A DNA stretch of 64,000 bases from Candidatus Electrothrix communis. GTDB taxonomy: Bacteria; Desulfobacterota; Desulfobulbia; Desulfobulbales; Desulfobulbaceae. The first letter of the stretch is position 1; each line of letters opens with the position of its first letter. Under the pieces are notes generated by a model. That model was not told where the DNA came from. It did not search any database and was given only the letters and a program-made list of their open reading frames with translations. The stretch is taken from NCBI GenBank assembly GCA_030644725.1, contig CP130629.1, positions 2,334,795-2,398,794 of the forward strand. The letters run 5' to 3'. Shown here piece after piece: positions 1 to 8,906 of this stretch. The translations under genes and the position numbers were made by a program.

Positions 1-136
1 AGGTTAAGCTGTTACTCCCCAACCGCTTAATCCGACATTCAAAAAATAAAAATGAAGGGTAAATGCTGTTACGATAAGGAGGTGGTACTGAAGGCGCTAT
101 GATCAAGTAAGATTGAAGTAAAAACTTTTCTTTATT

Positions 137-142
137 CGGAGG
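137..142 (+). promoter_or_regulatory. Ribosome binding site of the pentahaem cytochrome
   Basis: A GGAGG-type Shine-Dalgarno sequence lies about 9 bases before the ATG at 152. It fixes the start that yields a clean signal peptide. Confidence 0.7.
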
Positions 143-151
143 AAAACAAGT

Positions 152-1462
152 ATGAAAGCAGTAACTATGCTGTTTCGAACATGCTTGATACTCGGATGTA
201 TCATGCTGTTCACCCAACCTCTTGCGGCCGCAGAAAAAAGCAAAAAAGCCGACAAGAATCCCCACACCATTGCCACAAAAGAGGCTAAAACCATTGACGA
301 ACTCGTCGAAATGTTGGACGAGAAAAAATGTGGTTCATGCCACCCCGAAATCTACAAAGAGTGGGAAAAGTCCTGGCATGCCAAGTCTGTTACCTCTCCT
401 GGTGCCTTAAAAGGTATTCATAATTTCTTCGCCATCGGTCTTCCGAAGGAATGGAAAAAACCGATAACCAAGGCCGAAGTACTCAAATGTTATGACTGCC
501 ATGCCCCGGTGATCAACTATGCTTCTGAAGAGTTAGCCGTAGAGATAGCCGAGATGGTCATTACAGCCCATAAGGAAAAAGACAAACCGTCTGGCGAAAA
601 GGCCAAGAAAGAGCTGTCAAAACTGAATGTCGGCTGTGTTTCCTGTCATAACCTGAAGGCGATTTCTGTTGCCCGTGGTCTACGCGGAGACCCCAAGAAG
701 GGTGCCATCTACGGCCCCACCGGAGCCAACAGCGGCGGTGCTCATGAAACCATCGAGACCGTTGACATCACCCGTTCGGTCATGTGTATGCAATGTCACG
801 GCAAGTATACAGCACCGGACGGGGAGACCATCCAGTGTAACACGCTTTCCGGCAGCTTCCAGAACGCCTACCAAAACAACGGCGGCACCGAAACTTGTCA
901 GGACTGCCATATGGAAAAGGGCGGCAAGAACGGCAAGAAAAGCCATCTCTTCCCAGGCGGTCATGACCTGGATATGGTGAAAAAAGGGCTCGGACTAAAA
1001 GTCAATTTTGCTCAATATCGTCACCTGCCTGGTAAAATCAAAGGCGTGAAAAACGATAAGGCCTGGATACCCAGTGCGATAGTAACAGCCTTTGTCGAGA
1101 ACAAGGCGGGACATCGTATCCCGGACGGCTGACTGTGGTCAGGCAAAGTGGTCCTGGAAGTGACCGCACGAAATCTTGAAGAAAAAGACCCGAAAAAACA
1201 AGTACTCTATTCTGCACAAAAAACCTGGTTCGAGATCGGCGTTGATATGGACAGGGATATGCGCTACGGCGCTTGGCAGATCAAAGAAATCATTGATCTG
1301 ACCCTGCCCCCGAGCCAGACCCAGAAAGTAGAGCACCTTATGCACTTTGATTCAGATACCGAAGAGGTTGAGATCGAAGTTAAGCTGTTGTATTACATCA
1401 GCGGCGGAAAAGGTGATGTCATCTTTACCGAAAAGAAACAGTTCACCTATGAAATTGACTGA
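152..1462 (+). CDS. Periplasmic pentahaem c-type cytochrome, probable selenoprotein (in-frame TGA at 1130-1132)
   Basis: An exported multihaem cytochrome likely to carry electrons in the periplasm. The N-terminus is a signal peptide (about residues 1-26, ending AAA-E). Five CXXCH haem motifs are visible: CGSCH, CYDCH, CVSCH, CMQCH and CQDCH. The frame opened at 152 meets TGA at codon 327, directly after GHRIPDG, and continues without interruption for 109 more codons to the TGA at 1460. The downstream part is coding in character (KVVLEVTARN and a beta-rich end KKQFTYEID). Frame is kept across the TGA, so this is not an indel. Read through as selenocysteine, the product has 436 residues. From memory, and not checked, a Geobacter pentahaem cytochrome (ExtKL) is a selenoprotein of similar build. 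Alternatives are a nonsense mutation or a Cys/Trp codon misread. No sel genes lie in the window. Confidence 0.75.
1130..1168 (+). promoter_or_regulatory. Candidate bacterial SECIS element after the in-frame TGA
   Basis: Immediately after the TGA (1130-1132), bases 1134-1141 (TGTGGTCA) pair with 1161-1168 (TGACCGCA) to give an 8-bp stem with one G-U pair and a 19-nt loop. The loop contains GGTC, a feature also present in the E. coli fdhF SECIS loop. Bacterial SECIS elements sit just downstream of the UGA inside the coding region, as here. The lower stem is seen directly; SelB recognition is inference. Confidence 0.5.
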
Positions 1463-1536
1463 TTCTTTTGTTCATCTAGTCTACTGTTGACCTGATGAAC
1501 AGGCATTTCGGGAGGTCGCGTTTTATGACCTCCTCA

Positions 1537-1575
1537 AAGGGCAAGACGATATATTCGCCTTGCCCTTGTTTTTTT
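1537..1575 (+). terminator. Rho-independent terminator downstream of the cytochrome
   Basis: An inverted repeat (AAGGGCAAG ... CTTGCCCTT) with a short AT loop is followed by a run of T residues at 1569-1575. A second smaller hairpin (GGAGGTC/GACCTCC) lies just before it. It closes the cytochrome transcript. Confidence 0.8.
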
Positions 1576-1657
1576 GGGAAGCGAAAGAACTCTCCGCCCC
1601 GCCACCATCAATCACTTCGGTAACCGGATTCAACAGGGACCCTGCTCAGCATACTTC

Positions 1658-2623
1658 TCAAGCCCCTTCCTTTTCATCCCAGAGATTCGCCACAGTGCAG
1701 GGACCATCTTCCAAGGCCCAAAAGGCTCCGCTGACATAGCGACGCTGCCGATCAAGATCCGTAATATCGACCATATCCTCAGGGCTGAGCCCCAGAAAAG
1801 CGGCAGAAAGATTTTCCTGCAACCGAGCCGGATTGATTGATTTAGGAATAACCGCCGTTTCCCGCTCCACGGCCCAATTGATCAGGACTTGAGCCGAGGT
1901 ACAACCATGCAGCTCAGCTATCCGGCGAACCACAGCTTCCTCCAGCAGCACAGGTTCATCATTTTCCTTCAGAGCAGGCGGTCTGTCCGGCGAGCCCAAA
2001 GGAGAATACGCTGTCATATGCACCTTATTCTTACGACAAAAATCCAACATCTCCGGCTGCTGCAAATAAGGATGCAACTCAATCTGGTTCATTTCGGGCC
2101 GCACGCGAGCGACCTCCAGCAAGGCTTTGAGTTTTGGCACACTGAAGTTGCTCACCCCTATATGACGACAGAGCTTCTTATCCAGCACCGCTTCCATACC
2201 TTTCCAGGTCTGCGAAAGCGGTAATTCCTCAAGGGAAAACATATCCGCGCCGGTATTAGGAAAAAGACAGCCTTTCTTATGGGCTACGGGCCAGTGAATC
2301 AGATAGAGATCAAGATAGTCTGTCTGTAAATCCGCAAGGGTCTTTTCCAAGGCAGGCTGCACATCATCAGGTGCATGGCAATCATTCCAGAGCTTAGAGG
2401 TTATCCAAAGCTCTTCTCTGGACACAACACCTTCGCTGATGGATTCAGCCAGGGCCTTGCCGACTTCGGCTTCATTACCGTAGATAGGCGCACAATCAAT
2501 ATGGCGATACCCCAACTTCAGGGCCTCCTTGACCGCCCTGTACACATCGCCGGGCTCGGACTTCCAGGTCCCTAATCCCAGGATGGGCATTCGGTCACCA
2601 TTATCAAACTCCAGACTCTTCAT
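1658..2623 (-). CDS. Aldo/keto reductase
   Basis: NAD(P)H-dependent reductase of the AKR superfamily, cytosolic, 321 residues, the normal family length. The AKR tetrad is visible near the N-terminus: Asp and Tyr in HIDCAPIYGNE, Lys in ITSKLWN and His in LYLIHWP. C-terminal elements include IGVSNFS, NQIELHPYLQQ and the cofactor region VIPKSINPARLQEN. I chose the ATG that follows an AAGGAG-type site rather than an upstream TTG. The substrate cannot be told; a small aldehyde or ketone is the usual case. It lies downstream of oleC on the same strand, but a dispersed palindrome sits between them, so co-transcription is uncertain. Confidence 0.9.
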   Translation of the reverse strand: MKSLEFDNGDRMPILGLGTWKSEPGDVYRAVKEALKLGYRHIDCAPIYGNEAEVGKALAESISEGVVSREELWITSKLWNDCHAPDDVQPALEKTLADLQTDYLDLYLIHWPVAHKKGCLFPNTGADMFSLEELPLSQTWKGMEAVLDKKLCRHIGVSNFSVPKLKALLEVARVRPEMNQIELHPYLQQPEMLDFCRKNKVHMTAYSPLGSPDRPPALKENDEPVLLEEAVVRRIAELHGCTSAQVLINWAVERETAVIPKSINPARLQENLSAAFLGLSPEDMVDITDLDRQRRYVSGAFWALEDGPCTVANLWDEKEGA

Positions 2624-2699
2624 CGCGTTTTCTCCTTTTTCGCTAGTGGGATATAGAAAGAGCAAGAACCTAGAAATTCATCAAAAACCGTCACCCTCC

Positions 2700-2725
2700 G
2701 GGCAAACACAGGGATTTGCCCCTAC
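2700..2725. repeat. Dispersed palindrome, family B (GTAGGGGC type)
   Basis: GGGCAAA (2700-2706) pairs with TTTGCCC (2715-2721), followed by CTAC. The outer GTAGGGGC signature (here on the minus strand) recurs inside hrpA and near 57.2 kb. Confidence 0.6.
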
Positions 2726-2812
2726 GATGCCCGGCATAAGGACCAAGGTATTCTTGTTGAATTCCCTACTGAATGAACACTGATACACGGAACCTCCGCG
2801 CTTATGTTACGC

Positions 2813-4453
2813 TCAAAGCCCTTGGCGGCATTCCATCCGCTGCTGGGCCCAAACAGCCAGCTTCTCTCTGAATATCTTGGCGTTATGACGGATATCCACC
2901 GGAAAGACAGCAAAAATCATAAAGGTCTCAATACTGTTCGTCAAGGGATTGGCGCGGGCTAACTGCTGCAACTCGGCACAAAGGCGCTTTTCATCTTTTG
3001 GCTTTTTCGCATACAGCTCAACCGTCAGAGCAGGTTGCTGCTTTCCCGGTTCCCCTAAACCGACCAGAGCGGAACGGAACACCTCGGGATGCTCGTTAAA
3101 GATGGCCTCACAGCAGATAGTGTACATGGGCCCCTTCTCCGTTAAGACCCGATGGGCCTTACGACCGCAGAACCAGAGCCGTCCCTGTTCATCCTGATAG
3201 CCCATATCTCCCATACGATGCCAAAGCCCATCCTGATCCGGGATCTTGGCCATGCGGGTTTCTTGCTCGTTATGATCATAGGCCTGGGTCACCACCGGTC
3301 CCTTGACCACAATCTCGCCGATACTGCCCTTTGGCAATACCTCAACTTCGTTCCAGGAAGACAACGGCCCATCAATGGGTTGAATAATCTCAACACGCAT
3401 TCCCGGCAAAGGTCGACCCACACAGGTGCCCTTGCCGATACGGGTCTGATCCCAAGTCTCCTCAAGGATTTCCCGCCCAGTGATGGAGGTGGAGGGCAGG
3501 CTTTCGGTGGCACCGTAGGGCGTATAGACTTCTCCATCCTCCGGCATAATGCGCTGCATCCGCTCAATCAACTCACCCGAAACCGGGGCTCCGGCCATGA
3601 GGACCTTGCGTACCGGCAGGGTGATATGCTGATCAATGCAGTAGCGACTGACTACATTCCAGATTGCTGGTGAACCAAAGGAATAAGTCACCTGCTTGTC
3701 CTGGATAGAACGGATGAACTTGGCTGGATCGACCTCTGCGGGACGGGTGGGATCCATATCCGGGATCACCGCAGCAGCACCAAGGGCGGTGGCAAAAAGG
3801 GCGAACAGGGGAAAGCCGGGCTGATCCACGTCCTCTGGCCCGATGCCGTAATAATCACGGATCTGTTGGAGCTGATGATAAAAAATGCCGTGGGTGTACT
3901 GGACGCCCTTGGGCGGACCAGTGGAACCGGTGGTAAAGATGATGGCGGCCAACTCGTCTTTTTCAGTATTTACGGCTGTGAATTCTGGACTGGCCTTGCG
4001 GGCTGCTCCTTTCATGGAAAGGCCGCAGAGGCCCAACGGATTCAGACCAACGCAGAAACGCCGCTCCACCGTGACAAAGGGTTGGCGAAACAGGCGAGCA
4101 AAGAGATGGACCTGGGGAATGGCGATCAGCACCTTAGGCTGGACAGAGCCGATGCAACGGAGCAGGTTCTTATAGCCCATGCCGGGGTCAATAAGAATCA
4201 CCACAGCACCCAGCTGAAACAGGGCATAGGTCAGGCAGATGAACTCCATTGACGGGCGCACCATGAGCATGACTCGGTCACCGCGCTGAACCCCACGTTT
4301 TTGCAGGGCATTGGCAGAGCGGTTGCTATTGGCCAACACTTCCTGAAAGGTCCATTGTTGATATGTGCCGTTCTTGCCGGTGACTAAGGCGACGGCGTCT
4401 TTCCGTTCCGCAGCGGCCTTGTGTAGGGCTGCGCCTATGTTGCAGTTGTTCAT
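2813..4453 (-). CDS. oleC: OleC-type AMP-dependent ligase (beta-lactone synthetase)
   Basis: Member of the acyl-adenylating superfamily, 546 residues. The ATP-binding P-loop (FTTGSTGPPKGVQYTH) is near residue 180, followed by the OleC-like stretch GFPLFALFATALGAAAVIPDMDP, by PYGATESLP and by GDMGYQDEQGRLWFCGRKAHR near the C-terminus. In known Ole pathways OleC adenylates the 2-alkyl-3-hydroxyalkanoic acid and closes a beta-lactone. OleA and OleB partners lie 25 kb away (30.5 and 28.9 kb); no OleD reductase is seen. The ATG at 4453 has only a weak ribosome site. An ordinary fatty acyl-CoA ligase is the alternative, but the aligned motifs and the presence of oleA/oleB favour OleC. Confidence 0.85.
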   Translation of the reverse strand: MNNCNIGAALHKAAAERKDAVALVTGKNGTYQQWTFQEVLANSNRSANALQKRGVQRGDRVMLMVRPSMEFICLTYALFQLGAVVILIDPGMGYKNLLRCIGSVQPKVLIAIPQVHLFARLFRQPFVTVERRFCVGLNPLGLCGLSMKGAARKASPEFTAVNTEKDELAAIIFTTGSTGPPKGVQYTHGIFYHQLQQIRDYYGIGPEDVDQPGFPLFALFATALGAAAVIPDMDPTRPAEVDPAKFIRSIQDKQVTYSFGSPAIWNVVSRYCIDQHITLPVRKVLMAGAPVSGELIERMQRIMPEDGEVYTPYGATESLPSTSITGREILEETWDQTRIGKGTCVGRPLPGMRVEIIQPIDGPLSSWNEVEVLPKGSIGEIVVKGPVVTQAYDHNEQETRMAKIPDQDGLWHRMGDMGYQDEQGRLWFCGRKAHRVLTEKGPMYTICCEAIFNEHPEVFRSALVGLGEPGKQQPALTVELYAKKPKDEKRLCAELQQLARANPLTNSIETFMIFAVFPVDIRHNAKIFREKLAVWAQQRMECRQGL

Positions 4454-4499
4454 AAAAAAAGCGGATATGAGTTTGGGTTAACATACTGCCCTTCAGCGT

Positions 4500-5561
4500 T
4501 CATTTTTTCTTTTCGTTTTCAGCTTGTTGTACCAGAAGGTCAAAATCGGATGTATACAGACGATCTTGGATGATCCGGTACTTTTCAAACTCACTTTCGG
4601 CATGGGCCTTGGCGATTTCTGCGGTGACCTTGCCTGCGTCCTGCAATATTTCCCGATCGGTTGCGGCGATGAAGCGGTTTAGGCGGGTTTCCCAATCCTG
4701 CATGGTCATGGGTATTTTGCGCAGTGCCATATCTTCAGCCACATCAAGATAGGCTGTCACCAGTCGCCGTAATTGCGCCATCTCGTGTGCAGTCAAGTAA
4801 TTCTTGGCCACGGAAACATCAAACTTCTGTATTTTCCCTTGAGGCGCATCCTTCCAGGTGGTCAACCCCATATTTTGCTTTTCTGCATCAGCGCGGTTGT
4901 AGACAACTTCCGCTGCGGTCTGTCCATGAATCGCCCAATGCAGCTTATTTTGCACGGTGGCAAAAAAACGCTTAGTGGCCTGTGCCGTCACATCGTAATC
5001 AATTGAGGTCGCATAGATATCGGTGATCTTTTGATAGAACTTTCGCTCGGAAAGGCGAATTTCCCGAATGCGCTCCAGCTGTTCTTCAAAGTATTGGTCA
5101 CTCAGGATGGAACCGCCACTCTTAAGGCGTTCATCATCCATTGTATAGCCCTTGATGGTAAATTCCTTAATCACCGTTGTTGCCCACTTACGAAACTGTA
5201 CAGCACGTTCGGAATTGACCTTGTAGCCAACAGCAATAATGGCGGCCAGATTATAGTGTTTGGTATTGTAGTTCTTGCCATCAGTGGCAGTTATCCGAAA
5301 ATTTTGGATAACTGAATTTTCTTCCAACTCACTATCATTAAATATTTTTTTCAGATGGTAATTGATGGTTCGCACATCTGCATCGTAAAGTACAGCCAGC
5401 ATTTTCTGCGTCAACCAAATACTTTCATCCACATAAACAGCCTCCACACCGCCTTCGCCGGTGGCTGCAATAAAAGTCAGGTACTCGGCAGTCGAAGAAC
5501 GAACGATGGATACTTCTTTTTTGCTGGTTTTCTGTTTGTTACGGCCAGTCATACTGCACAT
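4500..5561 (-). CDS. rhuM: RhuM-family protein
   Basis: About 353 residues, resembling RhuM proteins (first described on a Salmonella pathogenicity island, common in accessory DNA). Visible family features are a helix-turn-helix-like start (VDESIWLTQKMLAVLYDADVRTINYHLKKIF), the central block ITATDGKNYNTKHYNLAAIIAVGYKVNSERAVQFRKWA and the C-terminal Fic-associated half. Molecular function is not established; DNA binding is inferred from the N-terminus. The longer frame begins at a TTG (5606) with no ribosome site, so the ATG at 5561 (or 5552) is preferred. It lies alone, 46 bases upstream of oleC and on the same strand. Confidence 0.8.
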   Translation of the reverse strand: MCSMTGRNKQKTSKKEVSIVRSSTAEYLTFIAATGEGGVEAVYVDESIWLTQKMLAVLYDADVRTINYHLKKIFNDSELEENSVIQNFRITATDGKNYNTKHYNLAAIIAVGYKVNSERAVQFRKWATTVIKEFTIKGYTMDDERLKSGGSILSDQYFEEQLERIREIRLSERKFYQKITDIYATSIDYDVTAQATKRFFATVQNKLHWAIHGQTAAEVVYNRADAEKQNMGLTTWKDAPQGKIQKFDVSVAKNYLTAHEMAQLRRLVTAYLDVAEDMALRKIPMTMQDWETRLNRFIAATDREILQDAGKVTAEIAKAHAESEFEKYRIIQDRLYTSDFDLLVQQAENEKKK

Positions 5562-5660
5562 ACCTGGTTGGATTTTTTCTTCGGCAACGCTGCTCCGATA
5601 TTGCAAGTATTCATGAGTCTGCTGTGCTTGTAAAAGCGGTAATGATTACTTTAAGACGTT

Positions 5661-6305
5661 TCAAGACGCGGAAAATTTCATCAAGATCAGCTCAAAGGAA
5701 AGCTGCTCTATTTTTCGCCTGAGATTCAACCGGGCCTGCTGTTCGTATTTCTCCGAAAAATACGAAGTATTGTATATTTCCGCTCGCTCAAGAAAGCTGT
5801 TCAGAACATCTGCACGCCCTTGTCGGAATTGTTCGTGTGAAACCCAAGAGTACTCGCGGCGAATATCAGTATCGTATTGCTCAAAAACATGAGGCTGCGC
5901 ACCCAATATGTTGAGATCAATATCTGCCATGAGGGCGGCATCGGTATCATGGGGATCATGGGTTTGCGTGACCATGATCAGCCGGGCTATCCGGTCGATG
6001 ACTGCTTGTCTGACCTTGGATGCTCCAAGAAACGTGATCGCCCATTCCGCGCTTTGCTCTTCGTTATCTTCCCTGCGCGTGTCGTAGACTGCATCGTGAA
6101 ACCAGAGCGCGACCTCAATCTCCGCCGGACGAGTCGCTTGATGGTGAACGGTCTGCAAATAGGTCAGGCAATCAGCAATATGTTTATCCGTATGATAGTA
6201 GCGGCCCGACTCAGTATAGACTTGTTTTAGTTTGTCGAAAATTGAAAAAGAGGGCTGTGCTCCTATTTTGGTTAAGCTGCGGGTAAGGTTATCTTGGTGG
6301 AACAT
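5661..6305 (-). CDS. HD-superfamily metal-dependent phosphohydrolase (COG4339-like)
   Basis: A 214-residue cytosolic protein with an HD-type metal site: YYHTDKHI (about residue 37), ALWFHDAVYD (about residue 70) and a later MADIDLNILG Asp. Members of this family often carry a misleading glutamate-receptor name in databases. The substrate is unknown; nucleotide or phosphate-ester hydrolysis is inferred from the fold. It is 55 bases upstream of the rhuM-like gene. The same strand just upstream (6305-6430) can be read as a short open stretch ending in MNKIGVDVYAVLR that has no start, possibly a gene remnant cut by a palindromic repeat. Confidence 0.75.
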   Translation of the reverse strand: MFHQDNLTRSLTKIGAQPSFSIFDKLKQVYTESGRYYHTDKHIADCLTYLQTVHHQATRPAEIEVALWFHDAVYDTRREDNEEQSAEWAITFLGASKVRQAVIDRIARLIMVTQTHDPHDTDAALMADIDLNILGAQPHVFEQYDTDIRREYSWVSHEQFRQGRADVLNSFLERAEIYNTSYFSEKYEQQARLNLRRKIEQLSFELILMKFSAS

Positions 6306-6465
6306 GGTAGGCTACCTGAGTACAGCGTATACATCAACACCAATCTTATTCATAGCAGTAGCGGCCTTATGTGATTTAACGGAGTACGGTCCCTTATTAC
6401 GTGCGATAGCGCAGGCGGAAGGTGTCAGGGGGCACCGATACCTGACGCACGACGACATATTGCTG

Positions 6466-6498
6466 GGGGCAAATAGGGGTCAGCCTCCTATTTGCCCC
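6466..6498. repeat. Dispersed palindrome, family A (AATAGGGG...CCTATT type)
   Basis: A perfect 12-bp inverted repeat (GGGGCAAATAGG / CCTATTTGCCCC) with a 9-base loop. It sits in the 525-base gap between the HD gene and the IS91 transposase; a smaller GTCAGG/CCTGAC hairpin is next to it. The remainder of this gap holds no gene I can support, and part of it must be the end of the IS91 element. Confidence 0.75.
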
Positions 6499-6831
6499 TC
6501 CTCGCGTTTTAAATACTATTTCATCTTATATAACGAATAAGGTTAGATTGTGCGAGCGCAGCGAGCCACAATCTGAACCGTTTGTTGGACAAGCCCGGCA
6601 TTATATAGAAAACATCTTTTTTGGCTGAAGGCTGCCTAGTCAGACAGATGGACCGGAAGGCTGTTTTGGAACCGAGAATTTGATCTTTGAAATTGATTTT
6701 CCCTATGCATAAAGCTGTAGTCGGTGAAAAATAGTATTTTTTAAGTACAGGTATCCAGCGCCGGTTGAACCGGTTTTTTCGAAAGCTGGCGATGTCGCTT
6801 CAGGGTTACATAACCATGCACACCTCCATTT

Positions 6832-7919
6832 TTATGCGATGCAAACAGCTGGCCGGAGAGGAGGCGGCTTCCTCACCCTAGTCCGAATGATTTTCATTTC
6901 CGCCCCGCAGTTCGGGCAGATGATAGCAGCTTTTTTGGGTTGCTCAGCACTGAATAATGTAAACGGGTTGACCCTAAGCACCAGTTGGAGAAATCGGATG
7001 AGCTTTTTGCTGCACGGATGCAGAAAACCGTAACAGCGTGCCCTGCGAAACCCTTTGGGCAAGACGTGCAGCATGAGCAGAGAGAGGAATTCTTCTCCGG
7101 TCACCTCCCTGGACCTGTATTTGCCGGTTTTGGCGTGAAGATACCTGAAGGTAACCATGCCGTTTTCGCACTTCAGGATATCCTTTTCCTGAATTACGCC
7201 CCGGTAGAGATATTTGCCGAGATAGATGATCGCCTTGTCTCCGTTGCCGACGCTCTTGCAGTCGACAACCCACTTTTCCGGGCAATCCTTTGGCAGTTTC
7301 AGGCCTTGCTCAACTATGGCCGTAAGCATCTTTGCCCGAAAAACCTTTGCCAAGGCCTTGTGGTTAAAGAGGTATTCAGCCCCCTTTTTATGCCACAACC
7401 CTGTTTTTTGTTGATGCTTGCTCCGGGCATGACCACATGGATGTGGGGGTGATGATCAAGATTTCTTGCATGGGTATGGAGGATAGCGGTAAATCCCGCT
7501 TCTCCGCCGAGTTTTTTGTCATTTGCAGTAAAGGTTTTCAGAGTCTCTTTGACCGAAGCGAACATCTGTGAATAAACGATTTTCTGATTTCTCCAGGCAA
7601 GATCCCTGAGTTGAGCAGGCAGGGTAAAGGTAACCAGAAAATAGGGAGCCGGCAGCCGCTTGTTCAGTTGCTTTTCGATCCAGTTGCTGCTTTCATGGTT
7701 CTGACAGTGCGGACAGTTTCTATGGCCGCAGGAATGAGGAATATAGATTTCTGTTCCGCATTCATGGTTCGCACACCGCGCAAGCATCTGCAGGCTGTGT
7801 TCCGTCCTGCACTTGGCCATGGCCCACAGCGCTTTTTTGTGGCTGGGCAGAACGAAAGCCTGATATTGCGCTAAAAACTGTTCCTTGAATCGATTAATAA
7901 TCGTGGAGAGCAAAATCAT
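6832..7919 (-). pseudogene. IS91-family transposase, one apparent frameshift
   Basis: Rolling-circle (HUH) transposase with an N-terminal zinc-binding domain (CxxxxC...CGHRNCPHCQNHE), the HUH motif in HHPHIHVVMPG and a C-terminal half with GKYLYRGVIQ, including the probable catalytic Tyr region. The start used is the ATG at 7919, overlapping the recombinase stop. The frame changes at 7404-7409, a run of six bases; adding one base restores INKKTGLWHKKGAEYLF and a continuous 362-residue protein. The break is therefore probably a homopolymer error, although real inactivation is possible. Confidence 0.85.
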
Positions 7920-8824
7920 TTGACGCCCTCCCAAGTGATATCAAAGGTATCGGTCAGGGAGTTGACGGCCTGACGGGCGTTGCTGTTGGTGACAGCGGTA
8001 AGATGGGTATATCGGGATGTGGTCAGGATGCTGACATGACCGAGTATCTGTTGGAGTTCAACAAGGTCAACCCCGGCTTCCAACATATGGGTGGCATAAC
8101 TGTGGCGCAGGGAATGGCATGAGATTTTTTTATGTTGAGCTGTCCAACCACAGCCTTCATGGCAGCTTGAATACCTCCTCGATTTAAAGGCGTTTCAACC
8201 AAGTGGACGTTTTTCAGTCCCCGTTTCCTGTTTGGAAAGAGGAATTTGGGGTGCTGGTGAACGGACCAGAAATTTCTTAGAATCTGAAGGGTTTTTTCAG
8301 GCAAAGGAACCAGCCTGTCCTTGTTGCCTTTGGCGTCGCGAATGTGGACCCGCATATTGCTGGCGTCAATGTCGCTTGTTTTCAGGGCAATGCCCTCGCC
8401 GAGGCGCAGCCCCAGTGAGTAGGCTGTGAAAAAAAGACCTTGTAGCTCAGTTTGCCGGTGGCGGCAACCAGTTGATGGAGCTGCTCGACCGTGAGAATAT
8501 CTGGAATCCTTGAAACCTTGGGCGGTTTGATCAGGGGATATCCTCCCAGGTTCTGTTCAGCACCCTGGAATAAAAGAACTTCAGCCCATACAGGTCGAGC
8601 TTGACTGCGCTCCATGAGCGACAATCCAAAAGTTCGTTAAAGTAATCAAGGAGCTGGTCGGATGTGAGATTGTCGATTTGACACTCGAAATAATTGCCGA
8701 TTCGCCTGATCGACCGTGAATAGGCATCAATGGTCTTTGGTTGTAAGCCGTTAAGTTTCAGATGTTTGATATGTTTTTGATAAAGCAGATTGAAGTGTGG
8801 ATCGCTTGGCATCGTGCAGTTCAT
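7916..8824 (-). pseudogene. Tyrosine recombinase/integrase of the IS91 element, three apparent frameshifts
   Basis: XerD-like recombinase with an N-terminal SAM-like domain (LKLNGLQPKTIDAYSRSIRR), a catalytic Arg in GLRLGEG and the C-terminal box [15 protein letters not shown]...[14 protein letters not shown]. Three single-base losses interrupt it: G run 8534-8537, A run 8429-8435 and T run 8125-8131. Each sits in a homopolymer and each is repaired by one added base, giving 303 residues. The restored stop overlaps the transposase start, which supports the repair. Such recombinases accompany a subset of IS91 transposases. Confidence 0.85.
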
Positions 8825-8840
8825 TGTAACCTCCTCTGTG

Positions 8841-8890
8841 TAATAATAGGATAATGGCAGTGCACTTGCATTGCCGTTATACTATTATTG
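8841..8890. repeat. Long imperfect palindrome at the recombinase end of the IS91 element
   Basis: Bases 8841-8865 and 8866-8890 form a 25-bp hairpin with 20 Watson-Crick matches; three of the five mismatches are G-T. It is 17 bases upstream of the recombinase start and 17 bases from the end of the next gene. It could be the terminal hairpin of the element or a hairpin shutting off transcription from the neighbour. Confidence 0.7.
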
Positions 8891-8906
8891 CAAAAGATAT
8901 AGGCTG

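Larger units (their letters stand above)
6590..8890 (-). mobile_element. IS91-family insertion element with recombinase and transposase
   Basis: Two minus-strand genes, a tyrosine recombinase followed by a zinc-finger HUH transposase, overlap by 4 bases (ATGA). This is the arrangement of IS91 relatives of the ISSod25 type. A long imperfect palindrome at 8841-8890 marks the recombinase end. The other end lies somewhere between about 6540 and 6830 and could not be fixed. IS91 elements move by rolling-circle replication and need not leave target duplications. Confidence 0.7.

Noticed and set aside
1130-1132. Homopolymer frameshift as the cause of the cytochrome stop
   Set aside because: Reading frame is the same on both sides and no homopolymer is involved.
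6305-6430. Minus-strand open stretch ending MNKIGVDVYAVLR
   Set aside because: It looks partly coding but has no start and runs into palindromic repeats; kept only as a note with the HD gene.
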